Positions 47,306-55,409 of a stretch of DNA of 63,734 nt are shown here, one piece after another. The stretch covers positions 1 to 63,734 of the forward strand of contig JAKATU010000089.1 in assembly GCA_021818585.1 (NCBI GenBank). The letters run 5' to 3'. Below the pieces are notes generated by a model, which did not search any database, was not told the DNA's origin, and saw only the letters and a list, made by a program, of their open reading frames with translations. Source of the DNA: Acidobacteriota bacterium (GTDB lineage Bacteria; Acidobacteriota; Terriglobia; Terriglobales; Acidobacteriaceae). Numbering within the stretch: the stretch's first letter is position 1; every line of letters starts with the position of its first letter. Made by a program: the position numbers and the translations under genes.

Positions 47306-49459
47306 ATGAGCCGTGCATCCCATCGCAGCGCCCGTCTGCTCCTTATCGCCACTCTTTCGCTCTCCTGCGCAGCCATGGCGCAAACCCGCCCCGGACCGAG
47401 CGCCAAAAAGCCTTCTGCAATGGTAAAAAACGAGCCAAAGGCCGCTCCGGCTCGGTCCGCACCCGGCAGCGCCGCCAAGGCTGAGGCCGCACCCACGCCC
47501 GTCGAAGGAAGCGCCTACTACCACTACATGATGGCGCACTACTACGAGCAGAAGTCGGCCACCTACGGCCGCCCCGAATACGCGACCCAGGCCATTGCCG
47601 AGTACAAGCAGGCGATGAGTCTCGACCCGGGCTCGAAGTTCCTTGAAGACCATCTGGCGAATCTCTACTTTCAGACCGGCAACATCAAACAGGCCATCGA
47701 AGCCGCACAGCAGCAGGTGAAGCGCGATCCCAATGACGTGGAAGGCCACAAGCTGCTGGCCCGCATCTATCTCGACTCGCTCAGCAACACCCAGCAGGAC
47801 CAGCAAACCGCCGAGAAGATGCTCGGCCTCGCCACAAAAGAGTACGAAATGCTCGTAAAGCTGGAGCCAAAGAGCGCGCCGGACCACCTCATGCTCGGCC
47901 GCCTCTACGCCGCCGGCCAGCAGCAGGACAAGGCACAGGCGCAGTTTGAAGCCGCGCAGAAGATTGATCCCTACTCGGAAAATACGGTGCTCAATCTGGC
48001 GCGCTTCTACAGCGACTCGGGCCAGACGGATAAGGCCATCGGAATTCTCAACTCCGTGCCTGCGAATCAGCAAACACCGCGCATGGAGTACGCGCTGGGG
48101 CTCACCTACGCGCACCAGAAGCAATCCAAAAAGGCGGCCGCCGCGCTCGAACGCGCGCTGGTGCTCGACCCCGGCAATCTCGACATTGAAAAGGCGCTCG
48201 CCAAAAATCTGTTTGCCAGCCGGCAGTACGACCAGGCGCTACCCTACTACCAGGACATTGCCGCCTCCGACTCGAAAGACGCCACGGCCTTCCTGCGCCT
48301 CTCCGATATCGAACGCCGGAAGGGCGAGTTCCAGAAGTCTTACGACAACCTGATGAAGGCCAAGGCTCTCAATCCCAACTCGATTGAGATTGCCTACGAC
48401 GAGGGGCTGCTCAACGACGCGCTGGGCCACCTGAACAAGGCGGCGGCCAACTTCCAGATGCTGGTGCAGATCTCCAACCGCCCGGCCAGCGACTTTTCCA
48501 AGGATGAAAAGAACGACCGCTTCCTCTTCCTCGACCGACTAGCCCACGTCTACCGCGAGCAGAACAAGGTGGACGAAGCCATAGCCGTCTACGAAAAGAT
48601 GACCGACCTCGGAGGCAAATTCACCGAGCAGGCCTACCAATCGGAAGTGGACACCTACGAGAGCGCGCATGAGTACGGCAAGGCGCGAGACGCAGCCGAA
48701 CGCGCTGTAAAAGGGCTGCCTAACAGCCGCTCCATGAAGATTCTGCTGGCCGCCACTATGGCCGATACCGGCGATGCACACCAGGCCATCGCGATGGACA
48801 AGTCGCTGCTCACCGGCAAGCCCGCGCAGGACCGCCAGGTTTACCTCGCGCTCGCGCAGGTGCAGATTCGCCTCGGCCACTGGCATGACGCCAACAAGGC
48901 GCTCAACAAGGCGCAAAAGCTCGCGAAGACCGACGACCAGAAGGTCTTCATCCACTTTCTGCGCGGCTCGCTCTTCGAGCGCCAGAATCACCTCGACGCC
49001 GCAGAGGCTGAAGCCCGCAAGGTGCTTGCCATCGAACCCGACAATCCCGTGGCGCTCAACTATCTCGGCTACCTGCTTGCGAATCGCGGCAAGGACCTGC
49101 CCCAGGCGCTGGCGATGATCCAGAAAGCCGTCAAGCTCGACCCCATGAATTACGCCTATCTGGACTCGCTGGGTTGGGCCTACTTCAAGCTGGGCAACTA
49201 CGCCGAGGCGGAGAAAAACCTGCGCCAGGCCTGCTATCGCGACTCCACCGACCCCACAGTCCACGATCACCTCGGCCAGCTTTACGCAAAGACCGGACAC
49301 TTCAAGCTGGCCGCCGAACAATGGGAGCTTTCGCTCAAGGAGTTTGCGCACACCCTGCCAGCCGATGCGGAACCAGGCGAACAGACCCGCGTCCAGAAAC
49401 AGCTGGACCAGGTGCGCGTCAAGCTGGCGAAGGAAACACCCGCGCCGCAGCAGCCGTGA
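47306..49459 (+). CDS. Secreted TPR-repeat protein
   Basis: The 717-residue product has a signal peptide (RSARLLLIATLSLSCAAMAQ) and then at least ten TPR-like 34-residue units, for example AIAEYKQAMSLDPGSKFLED, AIGILNSVPANQQTPRMEYA, ALNYLGYLLANRGKDLPQAL and YAYLDSLGWAYFKLGNYAEA. It is probably a periplasmic or lipid-free scaffold for envelope proteins. The ATG at 47306 was chosen for the signal peptide; an earlier in-frame start was rejected. The stop overlaps the dgt GTG start by 4 bp, which suggests coupling. Confidence 0.82.
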   Translation: MSRASHRSARLLLIATLSLSCAAMAQTRPGPSAKKPSAMVKNEPKAAPARSAPGSAAKAEAAPTPVEGSAYYHYMMAHYYEQKSATYGRPEYATQAIAEYKQAMSLDPGSKFLEDHLANLYFQTGNIKQAIEAAQQQVKRDPNDVEGHKLLARIYLDSLSNTQQDQQTAEKMLGLATKEYEMLVKLEPKSAPDHLMLGRLYAAGQQQDKAQAQFEAAQKIDPYSENTVLNLARFYSDSGQTDKAIGILNSVPANQQTPRMEYALGLTYAHQKQSKKAAAALERALVLDPGNLDIEKALAKNLFASRQYDQALPYYQDIAASDSKDATAFLRLSDIERRKGEFQKSYDNLMKAKALNPNSIEIAYDEGLLNDALGHLNKAAANFQMLVQISNRPASDFSKDEKNDRFLFLDRLAHVYREQNKVDEAIAVYEKMTDLGGKFTEQAYQSEVDTYESAHEYGKARDAAERAVKGLPNSRSMKILLAATMADTGDAHQAIAMDKSLLTGKPAQDRQVYLALAQVQIRLGHWHDANKALNKAQKLAKTDDQKVFIHFLRGSLFERQNHLDAAEAEARKVLAIEPDNPVALNYLGYLLANRGKDLPQALAMIQKAVKLDPMNYAYLDSLGWAYFKLGNYAEAEKNLRQACYRDSTDPTVHDHLGQLYAKTGHFKLAAEQWELSLKEFAHTLPADAEPGEQTRVQKQLDQVRVKLAKETPAPQQP

Positions 49460-50613
49460 TCCCGCTCGCCCAGGCCTGCGCCGTACCGGACGAAGGACCG
49501 CTCTCCCGGCGACGATTTGACGAGCCGGCGCAACCCTATCGCACGCCATTTGCCCGCGACCGTGCGCGGGTGATCCACTCCCGGGCATTTCGCCGCCTCG
49601 CCGGTAAAACGCAGGTCTTCACCGAGCGCTACTCCGACCACTTTCGCAGCCGCCTCACCCACACCATGGAAGTGGCGCAGATTGCACGCAGCATCGCGGT
49701 CGCGCTCGGCCTCAACCAGGACCTGACCGAGACCCTCGCGCTCGTCCACGACATCGGCCATCCACCCTTTGGCCACGCCGGCGAGCGCGCTCTCGACGAA
49801 GCAATGCAGGAGCACGGCCTGCGCTTTGACCACAACCTGCACGCGCTTCGCATTGTCGATCACTTCGAGGTGCGCTACCTCGGCTTCCGCGGGCTCAACC
49901 TCACGCTGGGCGTGCGCGAGGGCATCATCAAGCACTCCCGCGACTACTCCCTCGCCGAGCATCCCGAGTTGAGCGAGTTCTTCCTCGATCTCTACCCGCC
50001 GGTCGAAGCCCAGATTATTGATCTCGCCGATGAGATCGCCTACCTCACCGCCGATCTCGACGACGGCATCGAAGCCGGTATCCTGTCCCTCCAAAAAGTG
50101 CGGGGCGGTGTCGAGCTCTTCGAGCGCTACTTTGCGCCGCTCGAACGAGAGCACCCCGAAGCGCGCGACCAGCTCAAGTTCAACGAAGCCCTGCGGCGCG
50201 TGCTGCATGCGCTCGTCACCGACCTCATCGAGCACACCGCCCTGCAAATCCGCGAACATGGGTTGAACAATCTGGACGCCATTCGCTCCGCGCCCGCACG
50301 GGTATGCCAGTTCAGCCCCGCCATGGAGTCACTCCGCATGGCTACCAAGCGCTTCCTCTACGAAAATCTCTACCTCAGCGCGGACCTGACAGGGGCGCAT
50401 GAGGAGGCCTCGGCGGTGATTCATCGCCTCTTTGCCTGGTGGATGGAAGACCCCTCGCGCATGCCCGCCAGCCACGCCGCCATGGCAGCGGAAAGCGGCG
50501 CGGCCCGCGTCGTCGCCGACTACATCGCCGGCATGACCGACGCTTACATCCTCCAACTCTACCGCGAGCTGACCGGGGAAACCCGGCTCTACCCTGGTCC
50601 CGTTTCCAGCTAA
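49456..50613 (+). CDS. dgt: dGTP triphosphohydrolase-like HD protein
   Basis: The 385-residue HD-domain protein resembles deoxyguanosinetriphosphate triphosphohydrolases. It has RVIHSRAFRRLAGKTQVF, RSRLTHTMEVAQIAR (first His), ALVHDIGHPPFGHAGE (His-Asp pair) and IIDLADEIAYLTADLDDGIE (last Asp). It would cleave dNTPs to nucleosides and triphosphate. The GTG start at 49456 overlaps the TPR stop as GTGA and has no ribosome site of its own; ATG starts further in would remove the family N-terminus. Confidence 0.9.
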   Translation: MIPLAQACAVPDEGPLSRRRFDEPAQPYRTPFARDRARVIHSRAFRRLAGKTQVFTERYSDHFRSRLTHTMEVAQIARSIAVALGLNQDLTETLALVHDIGHPPFGHAGERALDEAMQEHGLRFDHNLHALRIVDHFEVRYLGFRGLNLTLGVREGIIKHSRDYSLAEHPELSEFFLDLYPPVEAQIIDLADEIAYLTADLDDGIEAGILSLQKVRGGVELFERYFAPLEREHPEARDQLKFNEALRRVLHALVTDLIEHTALQIREHGLNNLDAIRSAPARVCQFSPAMESLRMATKRFLYENLYLSADLTGAHEEASAVIHRLFAWWMEDPSRMPASHAAMAAESGAARVVADYIAGMTDAYILQLYRELTGETRLYPGPVSS

Positions 50614-50668
50614 ACGGCTGCGCCGCAGATTGCATTCAATTCACTTAAATGTAAAGTTTCAATAGGTT

Positions 50669-50738
50669 GTCCATTCGATTTGGATCATAGAAGCTGATTG
50701 TGCGAACAAAACAGTTTTTACGAGGAGATCGAATGGAC
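50669..50738. repeat. 11-bp perfect inverted repeat flanking the relic start
   Basis: GTCCATTCGAT (50669-50679) is the exact reverse complement of ATCGAATGGAC (50728-50738), which contains the relic start codon. It may be the terminal region of a degraded insertion sequence or an operator-like site. Confidence 0.6.
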
Positions 50739-50819
50739 TATCACCGGAATGCCCGATTGACGATCGTTGGTCGAGAGCAGCTTGCGCCCCAAATCATTCC
50801 GAATAAGGGCGCCCCATAG
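50733..50819 (+). pseudogene. Relic of an IS481-type transposase N-terminus
   Basis: GAGGAG precedes an ATG that encodes 28 residues beginning MDYHRNARLTIVGREQLA before a TAG at 50817-50819. The start resembles N-termini of IS481-family transposases, which typically run M-(D/N)-(x)-H-K-N-A-R-L-T-x-x-G-R. The helix-turn-helix and DDE domains that should follow are missing. It is a truncated remnant. Confidence 0.55.
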
Positions 50820-50858
50820 GATGTGAGCGGAGAATCGCCACACTCACTATACATCTTC

Positions 50859-50873
50859 AGGAGAAATGCTCTA
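50859..50873. repeat. Second copy of the 15-nt IS630-end string
   Basis: AGGAGAAATGCTCTA here is identical to 177-191, beside the IS630 transposase tail. In this place it may mark the footprint of an excised or decayed IS630 element, but chance identity is possible. Confidence 0.28.
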
Positions 50874-50962
50874 TTCAACAGAATCAACAACTTCCCCACA
50901 AAAACAAGGGGTATCCGAACCTTTTTTGAAACACCCACTTGCATCACCACCATAGGGGGTGC

Positions 50963-50987
50963 CCCATCCAAGCTCCGCTTGGGTGGG
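50963..50987. repeat. Hairpin-forming intergenic repeat
   Basis: CCCATCCAAG and CTTGGGTGGG pair with one G-T wobble around a 5-nt loop, preceded by GGGGTGC. Strings of this kind (GTGCCCCATCC..., hairpin, GGGTGGGA) are recalled as frequent dispersed intergenic elements in Acidobacteriaceae genomes. Only one copy is seen in this window. Confidence 0.5.
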
Positions 50988-51052
50988 ACAGGAAAGATTC
51001 TCATAGTGGAATGGCGCGCAAAGCGCGCAATCGACCGTGCGGCCAGCACCAC

Positions 51053-52414
51053 CTAGCCCTTGCGTTCCTTCTCCCGCTCGAAGAACCGCTCCATAAACTT
51101 CGTATCAAAATTCCCCGCCCGAAACTCCGCATCCGCAAAGATCTTCTGGTGCAGCGGGATTGTCGTATGAATCCCCTGCACCACAAACATCTCCAGCGCC
51201 CGCTGCATCCGGTTCATCGCCTCTTCGCGGTCCTTGCCATGCGTGATCAGCTTGGCAATCAGCGAATCGTAATACGGAGGTACCACGCCTTCGGAGTACT
51301 GCGCCGTGTCCACACGAACCCCGTTTCCGCCCGGCACATTGAACGCCGTAATCTTGCCCGCAGAAGGGGTAAACTTCTCCGGGTGCTCGGCATTGATCCG
51401 GCACTCGATCGCATGCCCGCGAATCTCCAGCTTCTCCGGCAAAATGCTCGACAGCTTCTCGCCCGCAGCAATCCGTAGCTGCGCCTTCACCAGGTCGATC
51501 CCCGTCACCATCTCCGTCACAGGGTGCTCCACCTGGATGCGCGTATTCATCTCGATGAAGTACAGCTTCCCGTCTTCATCCATCAGGAACTCGATCGTCC
51601 CGGCGTTCTGGTAGCCAATCGCCTCCAGTGACCGCTTCAGTGTCTTCCCAATCTCCTCGCGGAGCTTCGGCGTCACCTGCAGCGAGGGAGCCTCTTCAAT
51701 CAGCTTCTGGTGCCGCCGCTGAATCGAACACTCGCGCTCGCCGAGCGAAACCACGTTCCCGTGCTCATCGGCCAGCACCTGGAACTCGATATGCCGAGGC
51801 CGCTCGATGAACTTCTCCATGTACAGCTCGCCGTTGCCGAAGGCATTCGCCGCCTCCGTGCTCGCCGCATGGAACAACCCTGGCAACTCCTCCGGCGTCC
51901 GGATAATCCGCATCCCGCGCCCGCCGCCGCCGGCCTTCGCCTTCAAAATCACCGGGAACCCAACCGACTTGGCCCAATCCAGCGCCTCGTCCGACGAAGC
52001 CAGAATCCCATCCGAACCCGGCAAAATCGGCACCTTGGCCTTCTTCATCGTCTGACGCGCGCGTTCCTTCTCGCCCATCAGCCGCGTCACATCCGGCGGA
52101 GGCCCAATGAATTTGATGTTCGACGCCCGGCAAACCTCGGCAAAGTTCGCATTCTCGCTCAGCAGCCCGTAGCCCGGATGAATCGCGTCCACGTCCGCAA
52201 TCTCCGCCGCGCTGATCACCGCCGGCACATTCAGGTAGCTGTCCGCCGAGCGCGGCGGCCCAATGCAGATTGCCTCATCGGCAAACCGCACATGCAGCGA
52301 GTGGCGGTCCGCCTCACTGTAAATGGCGACCGTCCGAATCCCGAGTTCCTTGCACGCATTGATCACGCGCAACGCAATTTCGCCGCGATTGGCGATAAGC
52401 ACTTTTCGAAACAT
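51053..52414 (-). CDS. accC: Acetyl-CoA carboxylase, biotin carboxylase subunit
   Basis: The 453-residue ATP-grasp enzyme carboxylates the biotin on AccB, the first step of fatty-acid synthesis. [96 protein letters not shown] and [12 protein letters not shown] cover the biotin-carboxylase and central domains. It is the last gene of a five-gene minus-strand run; the gap from accB is 37 bp. The carboxyltransferase genes are not in the window. Confidence 0.97.
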   Translation of the reverse strand: MFRKVLIANRGEIALRVINACKELGIRTVAIYSEADRHSLHVRFADEAICIGPPRSADSYLNVPAVISAAEIADVDAIHPGYGLLSENANFAEVCRASNIKFIGPPPDVTRLMGEKERARQTMKKAKVPILPGSDGILASSDEALDWAKSVGFPVILKAKAGGGGRGMRIIRTPEELPGLFHAASTEAANAFGNGELYMEKFIERPRHIEFQVLADEHGNVVSLGERECSIQRRHQKLIEEAPSLQVTPKLREEIGKTLKRSLEAIGYQNAGTIEFLMDEDGKLYFIEMNTRIQVEHPVTEMVTGIDLVKAQLRIAAGEKLSSILPEKLEIRGHAIECRINAEHPEKFTPSAGKITAFNVPGGNGVRVDTAQYSEGVVPPYYDSLIAKLITHGKDREEAMNRMQRALEMFVVQGIHTTIPLHQKIFADAEFRAGNFDTKFMERFFEREKERKG

Positions 52415-52451
52415 GATCCCTTACTTATGGCTCCAGATGATTTCCTGCGGA

Positions 52452-52982
52452 CTAGACCTTCTTCAGCGCAAACAACGGCTGCCCGTATTCCACTGGCTGG
52501 CCGTTCTGCACCAGGCGCTTTACCACCTCGCCCGATCCGTCCGACTCAATCTCGTTCATCAGCTTCATCGCTTCCACAATGCAAAGCACCTGCCCCGCTT
52601 CCACGCGATCCCCAATCTTCACAAAGGCACCCGCGCCCGGCGATGGCGACTCATAAAACGTCCCCACAATCGGCGACTTCACAATGTGCAGATCCGCATC
52701 CTCGTTCGGCACTGCCGCTGCCGGGGCTTCCGCGCTCGCATGCACCTGAGGCGCCACGCTCGGCGCAGGCACATGCACTGCCGGAGCGACAGCCCCGGCC
52801 TGCGGCTGCATCGCCAGCAGACGTGCCAGGCTGGCCACATCCAGCGCCGGCTGCGCGCTCGGCTCGCTGCCAAACTTCACGTTGACCTTCAGGTCGCCGC
52901 GCTCCAGAGCAAATTCGCCAATCTGGTTGTCTTTCAGAAACTCGATCAGTTCTTTGAGTTGTTCCAGCTCTTCCGGATTCAT
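52452..52982 (-). CDS. accB: Acetyl-CoA carboxylase biotin carboxyl carrier protein
   Basis: The 176-residue protein has an N-terminal helical domain (LKELIEFLKDN), an Ala/Pro/Val-rich mobile linker (about residues 60-95) and a C-terminal biotinyl domain (VKSPIVGTFYESPSPGA, EAMKLMNEIESDGSGEV) with the biotinylated Lys in EAMKLM. It carries carboxybiotin between AccC and the carboxyltransferase. GAAGAGAGA precedes the ATG. It sits 26 bp after pepP and 37 bp before accC. Confidence 0.97.
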   Translation of the reverse strand: MNPEELEQLKELIEFLKDNQIGEFALERGDLKVNVKFGSEPSAQPALDVASLARLLAMQPQAGAVAPAVHVPAPSVAPQVHASAEAPAAAVPNEDADLHIVKSPIVGTFYESPSPGAGAFVKIGDRVEAGQVLCIVEAMKLMNEIESDGSGEVVKRLVQNGQPVEYGQPLFALKKV

Positions 52983-53008
52983 CGTCTCTCTTCAGCCTCA
53001 ATCAAGCT

Positions 53009-54094
53009 CTACAGTTGCATCCATGCTTTCGTTGCAGGAGTCAGCACCTCGCCACCGGTAGCCGTTACAGCCACCATGTCTTCAATGCGAACTCCAAACT
53101 CGCCGGGAATGTAGACGCCGGGTTCCACCGTGACTACCATCCCCGCCTTCAACTTCTGTTCCTGCCCGGCGCCAAGGCGCGGAGCCTCATGAATCTCAAT
53201 GCCAACGCCATGCCCGGTCGAGTGCGTAAAGTACTGCGCCAGGTTGGCTTCCCGCAGCACGCTCCGCGCTGCTTCGTCCACCGTCGCACAGGTCACGCCC
53301 GGCCGAATCGCAGCCACGGCCGCCTGTTGCGCCGCCAGCACCGCATCATAAACGTCCTGCTCCTGACGGCTCGCCCGTCCAAGGTGCACAGTGCGCGTCA
53401 TATCCGAGCAATAACCATTGAGAATAACACCGAAGTCCAGCGTTACGAATCCTTTACGGGGCAGCTTCGCACCAGAAGCCTTCCCGTGCGGCATCGAAGA
53501 CCGCACACCCGAGGCCACAATCGTGTCAAACGACATGCCATCCACGCCCAGGTTCCGCGCAAAAAACTCCAGGTCCGCCGCAACCTCAAACTCGGTCCTG
53601 CCCGCGGTCAAATGCGGCAAAATCATGTCGAACAGCTTGCAGCCGATGCCCGCGGCATGGCGCATCAGCAGCAGTTCATCGCCGTCCTTGATCAAACGCA
53701 TGTTCATCACCAGCGGCTCGGCCACCGGCTGGAAAAACCGTTTCTTGTTCCGCCGCGGTATCGCCCCACGATAAGCTTCCAGGTCGGCCACACTCGTGTG
53801 CGCAGGATCAAAACCAGCGCTCTCGACCTCTTCGCTCACCCACGCCGCGGCTTCCTTCATGGTCGACTTCTCGGCGATCACCACCGTCGCGCCACGGACT
53901 TCCTGCTTCGCTTGTTCCGTGTACCGTCCATCAGTAAACAGCGCTGCCTTCTGCCGCGTCACCACCAGCACAGCGCTCGATCCGCTGAATCCACTCAAAT
54001 AACGCACATCCGGCAAGTGCGTAATCCACATTGCCTCCAGTTGATGCTTCTGCAGCGCGCGCCGCAGCTTACGAAATCGGCCAGCATGATTCAT
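53009..54094 (-). CDS. pepP: Xaa-Pro aminopeptidase (M24 family)
   Basis: The 361-residue metallopeptidase removes residues before proline. It has a creatinase-like N-terminal domain (WITHLPDVRYLSGFSGSSAV) and a pita-bread catalytic domain. Metal ligands are the two Asp in LDFGVILNGYCSDMTRT, the His in THSTGHGVGIEIHE and the Glu residues in VEPGVYIPGEFGVRIED. The ATG at 54094 (MNHAGRFRKLRRAL) fits better than in-frame starts upstream, which would run into the acetyltransferase. The pepP-accB-accC order is common in other bacteria. Confidence 0.9.
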   Translation of the reverse strand: MNHAGRFRKLRRALQKHQLEAMWITHLPDVRYLSGFSGSSAVLVVTRQKAALFTDGRYTEQAKQEVRGATVVIAEKSTMKEAAAWVSEEVESAGFDPAHTSVADLEAYRGAIPRRNKKRFFQPVAEPLVMNMRLIKDGDELLLMRHAAGIGCKLFDMILPHLTAGRTEFEVAADLEFFARNLGVDGMSFDTIVASGVRSSMPHGKASGAKLPRKGFVTLDFGVILNGYCSDMTRTVHLGRASRQEQDVYDAVLAAQQAAVAAIRPGVTCATVDEAARSVLREANLAQYFTHSTGHGVGIEIHEAPRLGAGQEQKLKAGMVVTVEPGVYIPGEFGVRIEDMVAVTATGGEVLTPATKAWMQL

Positions 54095-54153
54095 CTTCAC
54101 GATCTTACATTCCCGCGACGAGATTCGCATGTCGCGGTCCGCCAAAAGTCCTC

Positions 54154-54804
54154 TCACCTGGCTTCGGAATTCTCCGCCAGCGCAGGCACAGCCGCACGAT
54201 CACGCTCTTTCACCCTGCGTGCCGGAACCCCCGCATACACCCCAAAAGGCTCAAGATCCTTCGCCGCAATCGCGCCCAGCGCCAGCACCGCTCCATCGCC
54301 CACATTCACCCCGGGGCCCACCGTGGCTCGCGCACAAACCCACGCATACGCTCCAATTCGCATCGGAAATGACACCAGCCGGAACGAAGACTCGTTGTAG
54401 AGATGCGTCGCCCCGCAAAGATAAGCCCCCTGCGAAATCACCGCATGCGAGCCAATCGTCAGCAAGGAAGGATTGTAAAGCTCCGCATCGTCCCCCACCC
54501 CAACCGCGTCGTCGCACACCAGGTTCCACGGCGCCCAAACCCGGCACTTGGGATAAAAATGACAATTCGGACCCAGCCGCGCCCCAAAAAGTCTCAAAAG
54601 CATGGCCCGCCACGCATGAAAAGGCCGCGGCGAAGTCCGAAAAAACAGCGCATAGCAAAAGTTCCAGGCAGCGCGCCGCGCACGGTTTCCGAATGAAAAC
54701 GATGGCTGTAAATGGGGATCAGCTTGTGGCTGAGGTACTGCAGTTGCCAATCTGCCTTCTCCTTGCCGCAATGGCGGAGCAGATTCCCGGATACTTGCTC
54801 GCAT
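54154..54804 (-). CDS. WcaF-like hexapeptide acetyltransferase
   Basis: The 216-residue protein has the left-handed beta-helix repeat pattern of O-acetyltransferases: FGARLGPNCHFYPKCRVWAP, then GDDAELYNPSLLTIGSHAVI, HLYNESSF (WcaF/LpxA-like loop) and GPGVNVGDGAVLALGAIAAK, ending YAGVPARRVKERD. WcaF-type enzymes acetylate exopolysaccharide sugars; the substrate here is unknown. The start is unsure: an ATG at 54804 or GTG at 54816 both follow closely on the HTH gene. It is 59 bp from pepP. Confidence 0.8.
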   Translation of the reverse strand: MRASIRESAPPLRQGEGRLATAVPQPQADPHLQPSFSFGNRARRAAWNFCYALFFRTSPRPFHAWRAMLLRLFGARLGPNCHFYPKCRVWAPWNLVCDDAVGVGDDAELYNPSLLTIGSHAVISQGAYLCGATHLYNESSFRLVSFPMRIGAYAWVCARATVGPGVNVGDGAVLALGAIAAKDLEPFGVYAGVPARRVKERDRAAVPALAENSEAR

Positions 54805-54825
54805 GGCAAGAATCACCGATACGCT

Positions 54826-55122
54826 CTAGGACTTTGCCCGCCGCGCCTTCGTCTCGGTCCGGCCCGCGCTCCGCACCGGCTTCTTTTGCCGCGCTTTCAC
54901 CGGCACAGGGTCGGGAGCAACCTCAATCCCCGACTGGCGATCCATCCACTCATCCAGCCGCGACTTCTTAAATCGCCACCGGTTACCCAGCTTGAACGCA
55001 GGAATAAACGCCTCGGAAGCATACTTGTACAGCGTATCCGGACTGATCCCCAGGTAATCCGACGCCTGGCGAATATCCATCACTTCCCGGAACTCATGGC
55101 TGTGGCTTGCGGGTCTCTTCAT
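54826..55122 (-). CDS. Small excisionase-type helix-turn-helix protein
   Basis: The 98-residue protein has a winged MerR/excisionase-like HTH (MDIRQASDYLGISPDTLYKY, then IPAFKLGNRWRFKKSRLDEW) and a basic Lys/Arg/Pro-rich tail (KARQKKPVRSAGRTETKARR) that may add DNA contacts. No integrase or other phage gene is near, so it is probably a host regulator. GAGGGCACC precedes the ATG. It ends 21 nt before the ATG (9 nt before the GTG) of the acetyltransferase, so it may lead the operon down to accC. Confidence 0.78.
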   Translation of the reverse strand: MKRPASHSHEFREVMDIRQASDYLGISPDTLYKYASEAFIPAFKLGNRWRFKKSRLDEWMDRQSGIEVAPDPVPVKARQKKPVRSAGRTETKARRAKS

Positions 55123-55350
55123 CGTGGTGCCCTCGGTCTACGGAAAGTCAACGCTCGCTTCGTTTTCCGGGCGGACTGCCAATTTCGTCCGGCTTACTGC
55201 TTATACCCCTCGCCCGTACCCGGTTTCAAGAAAATTGCACCTCTTTGGACGTGGTTATCTGGTTTCCCCCTGCCTTTTGGCCGTTATTAGCGCGTCTTTC
55301 CGGCTTTTCCCCCATCAAAAATGCAGGAACACCCACTCCGCCCCAAAAGC

Positions 55351-55377
55351 AAAAGCCGGTTCCCAAGGGAACTGGCT
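55351..55377 (-). terminator. Terminator of the phosphofructokinase gene
   Basis: On the minus strand AGCCAGTTCCC pairs with GGGAACCGGCT (one mismatch, TT loop), followed by TTTGCTTTT. A second perfect hairpin TTCGTCTT / AAGACGAA (55384-55402) stands between it and the stop codon. Confidence 0.82.
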
Positions 55378-55409
55378 TCTACCTTCGTCTTCCTAAGACG
55401 AAAACCGAC

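Larger units (their letters stand above)
50614..51052. other. Gene-poor region with transposon relics between dgt and accC
   Basis: The 439-bp stretch lies between convergent genes. It contains an 11-bp inverted repeat, a short transposase relic, a repeat of the IS630-end string (50859-50873), a hairpin-forming repeat at 50963-50987 and a small GCGCGC palindrome near 51016-51032. No full gene was found. It looks like an insertion hotspot. Confidence 0.6.

Noticed and set aside
53015..54400. 461-codon plus-strand open frame opposite pepP
   Set aside because: Antisense to a confirmed M24 peptidase; Arg/His-rich product without domains.
54826..55122. Excisionase of a prophage or integrative element
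   Set aside because: The HTH type fits, but there is no integrase, attachment repeat or phage gene nearby and the neighbours are core metabolic genes.
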